Made by a program: the position numbers and the translations under genes. Positions 63,501-64,000 of a stretch of DNA of 64,000 nt are shown piece after piece; position 1 is the stretch's first letter, and each line of letters opens with the position of its first letter. Source of the stretch: Streblospio benedicti (lineage: Eukaryota > Annelida > Polychaeta > Spionida > Spionidae); NCBI GenBank assembly GCA_019095985.1, contig CM032669.1, forward strand, positions 59,684,560 to 59,748,559. Direction: 5' to 3'. The notes under the pieces are model-generated. The model did no database searches. It was not told the DNA's origin and was given only the letters and a program-made list of their open reading frames with translations.

Positions 63501-64000
63501 TATGTGACCTGTTTAAATACCGCAACCTGATTGGTTGAATTCTTGGAATTGATCACTTGACCTCATTCCGATTCTGGGATGATTAAAAGCCTGTAAGGGT
63601 TTGGTCACATGTTCAATGAGCAATAGTTATGGTTTAGCGGTCTGTTGACATCTGAGTGTATTGGCACTGGCGTGGTACAGTAGAACCTCTCTATTAGGAC
63701 CACCTTTGGGGAGACCAGTGTTAGGTTGTTAGAGTTGGTCCACATACAGAGGTTCATTTTGGTTGGTTTATGAAGGTTTGGGACAGCGTAAGAAGTGGTC
63801 TTAGTATAGTCTTAATTGGAGGTTCTACTCTACGCACCTGGGTATCTGAGTGCGGGTATGGGTTAGGGTTAGGGTTAGGGTTAAGTTTAGGGTTGATATC
63901 TGATACTGGCTGTGTACGCACCTGGTATCTGAGGGCGGGCATGAAGCGCACCAGTTTGAGGATGCGCAGCAGGCGGAAGGTTCGCAGCACGGAGAGGCCC
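9309..64000 (-). CDS. T-type (Cav3) voltage-gated calcium channel alpha-1 subunit, spliced gene, 5' part outside the window
   Basis: Pore-forming subunit of a low-voltage-activated calcium channel in the plasma membrane. It opens near resting potential and carries Ca2+ (in some invertebrate isoforms also Na+) for pacemaking and rebound firing. Seen: domain II from S4 on, all of domains III and IV, both linkers and the C-terminal tail, in 35 exons (two pairs alternative). Exon phases agree at every junction and the joined frame is open for about 1650 codons to a TGA at 9309-9311. Pore motifs are TQEDWN (II), SKDGW (III) and TGDNWN (IV), giving E, D, D as in the Cav3 EEDD filter; L-type channels and NALCN do not have this. 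The linker motif HTAATPM and DCNG also match Cav3. It is equivalent to CACNA1G/H/I; the invertebrate paralogue name is not assigned. Exon edges are inferred from splice signals, not from cDNA. Confidence 0.95.
10240..10530. mobile_element. Palindromic insertion in the last intron
   Basis: Arms of about 63 bp (10255-10318 and 10412-10475) are near-perfect inverted copies, starting tgtttttgtcagattctgta. A direct repeat accttaaatcat sits outside both sides (10240-10251 and 10519-10530), like a target duplication of 12-13 bp. The loop carries a gttgaaacgtaggaacc motif common in dispersed repeats. It lies in the E32-E33 intron. Confidence 0.75.
10659..10783 (-). CDS. Cav3 exon E32: Pro/Asp-rich C-terminal tail
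   Basis: 125 bp, phase 1 in and 0 out: [20 protein letters not shown] then [20 protein letters not shown] and K. Acceptor ttgcag, donor gtgagg. Higher GC than its flanks, and no recognised domain. Confidence 0.78.
10784..13343 (-). other. Intron E31-E32 with a possible unplaced exon
   Basis: 2.5 kb, mostly AT-rich. GC-richer islands at 11647-11838 and 12180-12330 have open minus-strand frames. The second contains a perfect small hairpin (gatgctgc...gcagcatc, 12243-12263). Neither has similarity I recognise. Confidence 0.4.
13205..13345. repeat. Local duplication covering the E31 donor
   Basis: Two copies of ccaaacactgct...gagtgcacacgtacc (about 13208-13278 and 13305-13343) carry the same minus-strand donor gtacgtgtgcactc. 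The exon-proximal copy is the one that fits the phase. Confidence 0.75.
13344..13421 (-). CDS. Cav3 exon E31: SLPPNFTFN tail segment
   Basis: 78 bp, phase 1 in and 1 out: [20 protein letters not shown] then DPGCQ. The donor gtacgtg at 13343 gives the phase E32 needs. An earlier donor (gtgagt at 13377) would shift E32 and stop within about ten codons, producing a short tail. A second copy of the gtacgtgtgcactc donor region lies at about 13265-13278. Confidence 0.72.
13805..14097. repeat. Minisatellite of 21-22 bp units beginning at the E30 donor
   Basis: About 13 units; on the minus strand each reads gtgaggggttaaaggtcagg with small changes. The E30 donor AG/gtgaggggtta is the first unit, so most units repeat a usable-looking donor. 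Confidence 0.93.
14098..14200 (-). CDS. Cav3 exon E30: acidic C-terminal tail
   Basis: 103 bp, phase 0 in and 1 out: S, a run of eight Asp, [16 protein letters not shown], then PQTQQPPHR. Acceptor ttgtag. The donor AG/gtgagg is immediately followed by a roughly 300-bp tandem array that repeats the donor about 13 times (13805-14097). Confidence 0.75.
14534..14614 (-). CDS. Cav3 exon E29: C-terminal tail, ESNK start
   Basis: 81 bp, 27 codons, phase 0/0: [20 protein letters not shown] then LGGAETQ. ESNK is exactly what follows MKHLE in vertebrate Cav3, so E29 could join E27 directly and replace E28, or follow it. Acceptor ctgcag, donor gtgact. Confidence 0.75.
14615..17020 (-). other. Intron E28-E29
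   Basis: 2.4 kb. Apart from the CTG tract it holds a repeated phrase agtatgaggccgctca with a following gacgcaaatatg (two copies, about 16333-16400 and 16418-16520), suggesting a decayed repeat. No coding region supported. Confidence 0.5.
14936..15006. repeat. CTG/CAG-type trinucleotide microsatellite
   Basis: A run of ctg and related ttctgc/ctact units, including about 12 uninterrupted ctg, in the E28-E29 intron. No exon signals around it. Confidence 0.9.
17021..17185 (-). CDS. Cav3 exon E28: proximal C-terminal helix and Gly-rich segment
   Basis: 165 bp, 55 codons, phase 0/0: [20 protein letters not shown], then [20 protein letters not shown]. The acidic helix corresponds to the EAELEAELELEM helix after IVS6 in mammalian Cav3. 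Acceptor taacag, donor gtgact. It shares a start motif with E29. Confidence 0.85.
17186..19070 (-). other. Intron E27-E28
   Basis: 1.9 kb of unique-looking sequence. GC-richer near 17189-17650 with no credible exon; the rest is AT-rich. Confidence 0.5.
19071..19226 (-). CDS. Cav3 exon E27: domain IV S6
   Basis: 156 bp, 52 codons, phase 0/0. [20 protein letters not shown] forms a cysteine-rich extracellular loop; the rest is S6 ending [14 protein letters not shown] is typical of protostome Cav3. The acceptor lies about 80 bp from a BEL/Pao fossil in the upstream intron. Donor gtcagt. Confidence 0.96.
19309..20300 (-). mobile_element. BEL/Pao-type LTR retroelement fossil (integrase and neighbouring pol part)
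   Basis: Minus-strand frames resemble the integrase region of BEL/Pao elements at 19309-19791 and an upstream pol segment at 19953-20273. It is a broken fragment with several breaks. No terminal repeats were recognised. It lies in the E26-E27 intron, in the same orientation as the channel gene. Confidence 0.8.
20871..20992 (-). CDS. Cav3 exon E26: domain IV pore helix and selectivity filter
   Basis: 122 bp, phase 1 in and 0 out: [20 protein letters not shown] then [21 protein letters not shown] of TGDNW is the domain IV filter aspartate. The paired cysteines CSDKHPC match the Cav3 turret. Donor gtagcc. Confidence 0.96.
21696..21845 (-). CDS. Cav3 exon E25b: domain IV S4-S5 and S5 (alternative)
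   Basis: 150 bp, phase 1/1. It reads [20 protein letters not shown], then [20 protein letters not shown] and [10 protein letters not shown]. Acceptor gtgcag, donor gtaagt. It is a tandem duplicate of E25a about 2.1 kb away with intact splice sites and frame. Including both would insert a second S5, so use must be exclusive if both are functional. Confidence 0.93.
21846..23821 (-). other. Interval between the duplicated exons E25a and E25b
   Basis: About 2 kb, AT-rich. Near 23741-23800 the phrase gacgttatgaacagag is repeated three times just after the E25a donor. No exon-like sequence besides the pair. Confidence 0.6.
23822..23971 (-). CDS. Cav3 exon E25a: domain IV S4-S5 and S5 (alternative)
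   Basis: 150 bp, phase 1/1. It reads [20 protein letters not shown], then [20 protein letters not shown] and [10 protein letters not shown]. Acceptor atgtag, donor gtgagt. The 25b copy has the same length and phases. It differs at AK/MS after LKLLKM, Q/R, F/Y, L/M and R/Q. Expected to be mutually exclusive with 25b. Confidence 0.93.
23972..25196 (-). other. Intron E24-E25a
   Basis: 1.2 kb, AT-rich. Around 24850-24885 and 25120-25180 are gggcaagt/gcccattcgggc phrases typical of a dispersed repeat. No coding region supported. Confidence 0.5.
25197..25327 (-). CDS. Cav3 exon E24: domain IV S3 and start of S4
   Basis: 131 bp, phase 2 in and 1 out: [20 protein letters not shown], then [20 protein letters not shown] and IAR. 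The S4 helix is finished by E25a or E25b, both of which begin with the same two bases (TG) completing a Val codon. Donor gtgaga. Confidence 0.95.
25350..25501. mobile_element. Diverged copy of the AGTAGAACCTC MITE family
   Basis: Starts near gctctattaggcagaccac and ends ggtcttaattggagcttctactgta, the same layout as the better copy at 63677-63833. Lies just upstream of E24 in the E23-E24 intron. Confidence 0.6.
25502..27830 (-). other. Intron E23-E24, main part
   Basis: 2.3 kb of AT-rich sequence; I see no coding region or defined repeat. Confidence 0.5.
27831..27940 (-). CDS. Cav3 exon E23: domain IV S2
   Basis: 110 bp, phase 0 in and 2 out: [20 protein letters not shown] then [16 protein letters not shown]. 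Acceptor tttcag, donor gtgagc. It joins E24 through a split Arg codon to give KDRWNQLD. Confidence 0.95.
28357..28508 (-). CDS. Cav3 exon E22: domain IV S1, ends at a GC donor
   Basis: 152 bp, phase 1 in and 0 out: [20 protein letters not shown], then [20 protein letters not shown] and [10 protein letters not shown]. The alignment to mammalian Cav3 across the next junction is gap-free only if the exon ends at GAG followed by gcaaag, so this intron appears to be GC-AG. Confidence 0.92.
28509..31229 (-). other. Intron E21-E22
   Basis: 2.7 kb. Contains a GC-rich patch next to E22 (28540-28625 with gccgccgccgccg) and otherwise AT-rich sequence with tgcataat phrases (30655-30715). No coding region supported. 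Confidence 0.5.
31230..31497 (-). CDS. Cav3 exon E21: domain III S6 and III-IV linker
   Basis: 268 bp, phase 0 in and 1 out. [20 protein letters not shown] and [20 protein letters not shown] form S6 and the start of the linker. A strongly basic stretch follows ([20 protein letters not shown]), then an acidic/Gly run and [16 protein letters not shown]. Donor gtttgt is chosen because it restores the phase needed by E22. Confidence 0.94.
31850..32480. repeat. Diverged tandem repeat in the E20-E21 intron
   Basis: At least six diverged units of roughly 75-130 bp carrying gaagaaaa, caggttatgaggg, aattatcaatt and tcagctttttatgattatt. The degree of decay suggests an old array. Confidence 0.7.
32916..33005 (-). 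CDS. Cav3 exon E20: domain III pore helix and selectivity filter
   Basis: 90 bp, 30 codons, phase 0/0: [20 protein letters not shown] then [11 protein letters not shown] of SKDGW is the domain III filter aspartate that distinguishes Cav3 from high-voltage-activated channels (Glu there). Donor gtagct. Confidence 0.96.
33372..33503 (-). CDS. Cav3 exon E19: domain III S5-pore turret
   Basis: 132 bp, 44 codons, phase 0/0. It begins [20 protein letters not shown], has an N-glycosylation-like NKT, and ends [14 protein letters not shown]. It aligns with LFKGKFFVCQG...RHKYNFDNLGQ of mammalian Cav3. Acceptor ctgcag, donor gtgagt. Confidence 0.95.
33576..33778. mobile_element. MITE with long terminal inverted repeats
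   Basis: Left end attataccattctttactg...gttgaaacatga and right end tcatgtttcaac...gagaatggaataatactat are inverted copies of about 45 bp. About 200 bp, no coding capacity. In the E18-E19 intron. Confidence 0.75.
34341..34467 (-). CDS. Cav3 exon E18: domain III S4-S5 and S5
   Basis: 127 bp, phase 2 in and 0 out: [20 protein letters not shown], then [20 protein letters not shown] and VQ. Its acceptor (ggtaacag) is the last unit of a 17-bp tandem array. The donor is gtcggtga. A partial copy of the first ten exon bases lies inside the array near 34670. Confidence 0.95.
34468..34711. repeat. 17-bp minisatellite of X-box-like units abutting the E18 acceptor
   Basis: About 13 units; six perfect ttaccacggaaacagtg copies come first, then diverged ones including GTTACCATGGAAAC. 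The unit nearest the exon supplies the acceptor. A copy of the exon edge (agctgatcaccc) is inside the array near 34670. Confidence 0.93.
34712..36477 (-). mobile_element. LINE fragment of L1/Tx1 type between two halves of an array
   Basis: Minus-strand frames give LFE-like [40 protein letters not shown] (35907-36410) and [40 protein letters not shown] (35167-35565), the reverse transcriptase fingers and palm. The catalytic YADD region is not preserved. Stops and frame breaks are frequent, so it is a relic. Both flanks are the same minisatellite family. Confidence 0.8.
36478..36622. repeat. X-box-like minisatellite starting next to the E17 donor
   Basis: About eight units of 17-18 bp, ttaccacggagacactgtg type, ending ttacaacggagacgcacctg at the E17 donor. 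Same family as 34468-34711. Confidence 0.92.
36625..36809 (-). CDS. Cav3 exon E17: domain III S2-S3 and S4 voltage sensor
   Basis: 185 bp, phase 0 in and 2 out. It contains [20 protein letters not shown] (S3) and then [15 protein letters not shown], the arginine-rich S4. Donor gtgcgt. The intron after it begins directly with X-box-like tandem repeats (36478-36620). Confidence 0.96.
37066..37134 (-). CDS. Cav3 exon E16: domain III S2
   Basis: 69 bp, 23 codons, phase 0/0: [20 protein letters not shown] then SVK. It matches the LSNYIFTAVFLAEMTVK segment of mammalian channels. Acceptor tttcag, donor gtaaga. Confidence 0.95.
38136..38259 (-). CDS. Cav3 exon E15: domain III S1
   Basis: 124 bp, phase 2 in and 0 out. 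It reads [20 protein letters not shown] then [21 protein letters not shown]. The motif [10 protein letters not shown] is the domain III S1 signature of Cav3. Acceptor ttgacag, donor gtaagc. Confidence 0.95.
38334..38746. mobile_element. MITE of about 410 bp
   Basis: The ends gacaaaattgtatagaaa and ttccatacaattttgtc, and the inner motifs ttctactctttatgac / gtcataaagagtagaa and aaacttaccac / gtggtaagttt, form a long imperfect inverted repeat. The body contains repeated aatggccgca/aaagtaccatat phrases. In the E14-E15 intron. Confidence 0.8.
39070..39161 (-). CDS. Cav3 exon E14: end of the II-III linker, Cys-rich
   Basis: 92 bp, phase 0 in and 2 out: [20 protein letters not shown] then [10 protein letters not shown]. 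It corresponds to the Cys-containing ACCLERDSWSAYIFPP region before domain III S1. Four cysteines are clustered. A (TA)n microsatellite of about 130 bp lies just upstream of the acceptor. Confidence 0.88.
39244..39373. repeat. (TA)n microsatellite upstream of the E14 acceptor
   Basis: About 130 bp of nearly pure TA with two short breaks, ending about 80 bp from the E14 acceptor. Confidence 0.98.
39474..39540. repeat. Second (TA)n microsatellite
   Basis: About 67 bp of TA after a cacacaca start, 100 bp from the first tract. Confidence 0.98.
40015..40249 (-). CDS. Cav3 exon E13: II-III linker with poly-His run
   Basis: 235 bp, phase 2 in and 0 out. It begins [20 protein letters not shown], repeats TLSPQNS of E12, then has a histidine-rich run (HPHRHP followed by about ten His from a CAC repeat). 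It ends [15 protein letters not shown]. The acceptor is a CAGTAG tandem, so the exon may begin at 40252 or 40249 with one extra Ser. Donor gtgcgt. Confidence 0.85.
40381..40569 (-). CDS. Cav3 exon E12: SRQNS-repeat II-III linker
   Basis: 189 bp, phase 2/2. It begins [20 protein letters not shown], where DCNG matches mammalian Cav3.1. It then has repeated basic-Q/H-N-S motifs ([26 protein letters not shown]). These resemble 14-3-3 or basophilic kinase sites; that role is inferred. Acceptor accatag, donor gtaag. Confidence 0.88.
43155..43292. repeat. 30-bp tandem repeat with GTTGCTAGGCAAC palindromes
   Basis: Five units, each containing acagttgctaggcaacag or a one- or two-base variant, followed by gtgatatagg. 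The palindrome resembles the RFX X-box. Confidence 0.92.
43756..43816. repeat. GCA/CAG trinucleotide tract
   Basis: About 20 gca-type triplets with a few changes, 100 bp beyond the E11 donor; intronic, since no in-phase acceptor precedes it. Confidence 0.92.
43916..44040 (-). CDS. Cav3 exon E11: Gly/Glu-rich II-III linker
   Basis: 125 bp, phase 0 in and 2 out: [20 protein letters not shown], then DSGGEEEE and [13 protein letters not shown]. It is very GC-rich and low in complexity. The RRDS start and [10 protein letters not shown] end are candidate basophilic kinase sites. Splice signals ttgcag and gtgagc. The upstream intron is largely a 52-bp-type tandem repeat. Confidence 0.8.
44060..44275. 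repeat. Tandem repeat of about 52 bp filling the E10-E11 intron
   Basis: Four to five units of ttacaccaggtcattggcaa followed by tgtattaatgtaaat and gctggttta. A lone copy of the core occurs at 57144-57165 in another intron of the same gene. Confidence 0.9.
44411..44506 (-). CDS. Cav3 exon E10: II-III linker
   Basis: 96 bp, 32 codons, phase 0/0: [20 protein letters not shown] then [13 protein letters not shown] basic/serine stretch with possible phosphorylation sites. Acceptor ctgcag; the donor gttccg is weak, so the 3' edge is less certain. Confidence 0.75.
46164..46386 (-). CDS. Cav3 exon E9: conserved HTAATPM linker segment
   Basis: 223 bp, phase 2 in and 0 out. It begins [20 protein letters not shown], matching the PPLIIHTAATPM block in the vertebrate Cav3 II-III linker. 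The rest is Ala/Gly/Ser-rich ([19 protein letters not shown]) and ends [10 protein letters not shown]. Donor gtgagt. Strong family marker. Confidence 0.92.
46841..46943 (-). CDS. Cav3 exon E8: II-III linker
   Basis: 103 bp, phase 1 in and 2 out, encoding [20 protein letters not shown] then [20 protein letters not shown] aligns with KKCLAL of mammalian Cav3.1. The acceptor gttgcag lies only about ten bases from the end of a mobile repeat copy (46955-47140). Confidence 0.88.
46955..47140. mobile_element. Diverged copy of the AGTAGAACCTC MITE family next to the E8 acceptor
   Basis: Contains cctgtctatcaggaccgcct, ggccagtgttaggtggtc, gcagaggtttattttggt and gaaaagtggtcttattatag, matching 63677-63833 in order. 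Its end is about ten bases from the E8 acceptor. Confidence 0.7.
47760..47820. repeat. 20-bp tandem repeat, three units
   Basis: Units of ccgtcccccggtctctctta; on the minus strand each gives an acgg/taagagag donor-like site. Adjoins the 30-bp array. Confidence 0.9.
47821..47911. repeat. 30-bp tandem repeat carrying the E7 donor
   Basis: Three nearly identical units (47821, 47851, 47881). Each repeats the minus-strand sequence gagaaag/gtgag of the E7 end. Unit length is divisible by three and the frame is open through the array. Confidence 0.95.
47912..48041 (-). CDS. Cav3 exon E7: II-III linker with poly-Ala tract
   Basis: 130 bp, phase 0 in and 1 out. It begins [15 protein letters not shown], then eight alanines from a GCG/GCC tract, then [20 protein letters not shown]. 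The donor GAAAG/gtgag is the first of four nearly identical sites spaced 30 bp apart in a tandem repeat (47821-47911). Each later site would add ten in-frame residues ([10 protein letters not shown] type). Confidence 0.85.
48932..49057 (-). CDS. Cav3 exon E6: charged II-III linker segment
   Basis: 126 bp, 42 codons, phase 0/0. It starts [20 protein letters not shown] and ends LDDKELIIK. It is dense in Lys and Glu and likely alpha-helical or coiled coil just after S6, where Cav3 channels carry the regulatory part of the II-III linker. Acceptor attcag, donor gtgggag. Confidence 0.8.
49106..49290. mobile_element. MITE with inverted ends upstream of E6
   Basis: The ends atgatttaagatatttgaac and gttccaataggtatcttaaa, plus cattgttgtgct / agcacaacaatg, form inverted arms of about 35-40 bp around a 90-bp centre with the dispersed-repeat phrase ggtctgatgaagctgttg. 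Confidence 0.78.
50341..50895 (-). CDS. Unidentified open frame, possible cassette exon or element-derived ORF
   Basis: An open minus-strand frame of about 185 codons. It reads [20 protein letters not shown] after a ggcag acceptor-like site, then SSTSPSGQ-type linker sequence, [20 protein letters not shown] and [17 protein letters not shown] content is higher than the flanks. If spliced at gtacgtg after EEASKSDA it would be a 50-codon phase 0/0 cassette fitting between E5 and E6. I do not recognise the protein. A mobile-element origin is equally possible, since a long hairpin lies beside it. Confidence 0.3.
   Translation of the reverse strand, partial: SFLCWQCIDEAVQAALADMNRESQRHAETRQNSPPPHSKASRMEIHSTVEEASKSDAVRALRPELAALHQPPLRSTSPSGQSNAAVTAGFISTHTQENSDKMSKPSPGMISLERECSRVCSLNRETAGRVNHDLNIAARTNLDSWGTLFLFALWSCLKLMIHILQPSLANRLDFDRSQPKDSQF
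50976..51171. mobile_element. Long hairpin (foldback element), about 80-bp arms
   Basis: The left arm from aaatacattttctacatact to cgaagaaagg is mirrored by cctgtcttcgactatatc to agtatgtagaaaatgtattt, with a loop of about 40 bases and a moderate number of mismatches. Transcribed, it would form a long hairpin in the channel pre-mRNA. Confidence 0.82.
53085..53114 (-). CDS. Cav3 exon E5: 30-bp microexon in the II-III linker
   Basis: Ten codons, [10 protein letters not shown], between ttacag and gtaagt, in phase 0/0. Both splice signals are good and the phases fit E4 and E6, so it can be included or skipped without a frame change. Too short to confirm by similarity alone; it could be an optional microexon. 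Confidence 0.6.
54430..55045. repeat. Large 19-bp-type minisatellite in the E4-E5 intron
   Basis: Some thirty units of cttgttgttatggagacac type with alternating gagatgt/gagacgc variants, which suggests higher-order copying. The core gttgttatggagac resembles a degenerate X-box. It begins about 120 bp beyond the E4 donor. Confidence 0.95.
55166..55321 (-). CDS. Cav3 exon E4: domain II pore helix, selectivity filter and S6
   Basis: 156 bp, 52 codons, phase 0/0. It begins [15 protein letters not shown], where E of TQEDW is the domain II filter glutamate. It continues through S6 ([15 protein letters not shown]) to STE. Splice signals are ttgcag and gtaagt. The intron that follows opens onto a long 19-bp-type minisatellite. 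Confidence 0.95.
55322..57311 (-). other. Intron between E3b and E4
   Basis: 2 kb. AT-rich with no coding region; the phrase gcgcttatcataacgaatac suggests a dispersed repeat near 56390-56475. Confidence 0.5.
57312..57468 (-). CDS. Cav3 exon E3b: domain II S5-pore turret, long form (alternative)
   Basis: 157 bp, phase 2 in and 0 out, encoding 52 full codons: [20 protein letters not shown], then CTC, an N-glycosylation-like NET, ANC, and [15 protein letters not shown]. It has 13 more codons than E3a, a different cysteine pattern (CTC...C), and Gly where E3a has the first Cys. Using both exons would duplicate the turret and break the phase, so the pair should be mutually exclusive. Confidence 0.9.
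57469..59701 (-). other. Interval between the turret exons E3a and E3b
   Basis: 2.2 kb. No further exon-like copies are seen. Just beyond the E3a donor are two short repeats of agtactatatag (about 59611-59680). Confidence 0.55.
59702..59819 (-). CDS. Cav3 exon E3a: domain II S5-pore turret, short form (alternative)
   Basis: 118 bp, phase 2 in and 0 out, encoding 39 full codons: [20 protein letters not shown] then [19 protein letters not shown]. It has three cysteines (GCKFC, KCG) and a short extracellular turret. It competes with E3b, which has the same phases and the same start and end motifs. Known: invertebrate Cav3 genes use alternative exons 12a/12b at this place, and the turret influences Na+ against Ca2+ permeability. 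Inference: E3a is the short-turret version. Confidence 0.9.
61299..61890. repeat. Satellite-like array of about 76-bp units
   Basis: Seven to eight units of gttcataaaattcaaggga, ctatgaaaatgaaaaatcaa, gccattattgatacgtgcta and tcatgacatgaa. Units differ by short deletions and substitutions. Within the E2-E3a intron. Confidence 0.95.
62695..62771 (-). CDS. Cav3 exon E2: domain II S4-S5 linker and S5
   Basis: 77 bp encoding [20 protein letters not shown] then FIFIF, the S4-S5 linker and S5 start. The acceptor is ttgcag and the donor gtgagc. It ends with two bases (AG), so the next exon must supply the third base of a Ser codon. Both candidate E3 exons do so (C or T). Confidence 0.95.
62960..63054 (+). 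repeat. tRNA-like SINE head
   Basis: Box A-like tggcgtaatggtagcgcac and box B-like gagtttgattcc. The outer ends ggaggat and atcttcc can pair over seven bases with one G-T. The middle is too long and the T arm does not fold properly, so it is not a working tRNA. Downstream sequence to about 63170 may be the SINE body. Confidence 0.6.
63677..63833. mobile_element. MITE with AGTAGAACCTC termini
   Basis: 157 bp starting acagtagaacctctctatta and ending taattggaggttctactcta, an inverted repeat of about 13 bp next to TA, as in Tc1/mariner-derived MITEs. Diverged relatives lie at 25350-25501 and 46955-47140. Confidence 0.78.
63836..63890. repeat. Decoy copy of the E1 donor plus a TTAGGG tract
   Basis: gcacctgggtatctgagtgc copies the E1 edge gcacctggtatctgagggc (63917-63937). 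It runs into three to four ttaggg units (63860-63890), like an interstitial telomeric patch. Confidence 0.8.
63922..64000 (-). CDS. Cav3 exon E1 (partial): domain II S4 voltage sensor
   Basis: Encodes [15 protein letters not shown] and onward to PALRYQ, with regularly spaced arginines and lysines as in the domain II S4 helix. The exon continues beyond the window edge. The donor is gtgcgtac, and the exon ends in phase 0. A degraded copy of its last bases and donor lies about 85 bp downstream, at about 63836-63865. Confidence 0.93.

Noticed and set aside
9309-64000. Identification as NALCN, a sodium channel or an L-type calcium channel
   Set aside because: Filter aspartates in domains III and IV, the HTAATPM linker block and the NCCVSP loop are Cav3 features; no IQ/EF-hand tail of Cav1/Cav2 is present.

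Overview
The window is animal nuclear DNA. It has large AT-rich introns, GC-rich exons with trinucleotide-repeat tracts, many short inverted-repeat transposons, LINE relics and a BEL/Pao fossil. The domain IV S6 region (motifs NCCVSP and [19 protein letters not shown]) looks more like protostome than vertebrate T-type channels, so I favour a protostome invertebrate, possibly lophotrochozoan; the species is not identified.

One gene dominates: a low-voltage-activated (T-type, Cav3) calcium channel alpha-1 subunit on the minus strand. It enters the window at 64000 inside domain II S4 and ends at a TGA at 9309-9311. I placed 35 coding exons by splice signals and family similarity. Two pairs are alternatives, so a transcript uses about 33. 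All reading phases agree from exon to exon, and the joined frame is open for about 1650 codons. The layout from high to low coordinates is: domain II S4-S6 (64000-55166), II-III linker (53114-39070), domain III (38259-31230), III-IV linker and domain IV (31497-19071), and a long acidic, low-complexity cytoplasmic tail (17185-9309). The pore residues seen are E in domain II, D in III and D in IV, which fits the T-type EEDD ring; domain I lies outside the window.

Two exon pairs look mutually exclusive: the domain II S5-pore turret (59702-59819 against 57312-57468) and the domain IV S4-S5/S5 segment (23822-23971 against 21696-21845, both exactly 150 bp). One intron appears to be GC-AG and one acceptor is a NAGNAG. 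Several splice boundaries lie in, or are copied by, tandem repeats or local duplications (63922, 47911, 34468, 14097, 13343). At 47911 the repeat is 30 bp, in frame, and carries the donor in each unit.

The 1-9000 end lies beyond the channel's stop codon. It holds the likely 3' UTR, a 100-base assembly gap and a transposon-rich area. The most striking object there is a composite hAT-type element (1270-2835): two MITE copies enclose an RCC1-like exon fragment, an 8-bp target duplication lies at the outer ends only, and the whole is inserted into a LINE reading frame. Introns elsewhere carry minisatellites built on X-box-like palindromes, a 76-bp-type satellite, several MITEs, a tRNA-like SINE head and two LINE relics.
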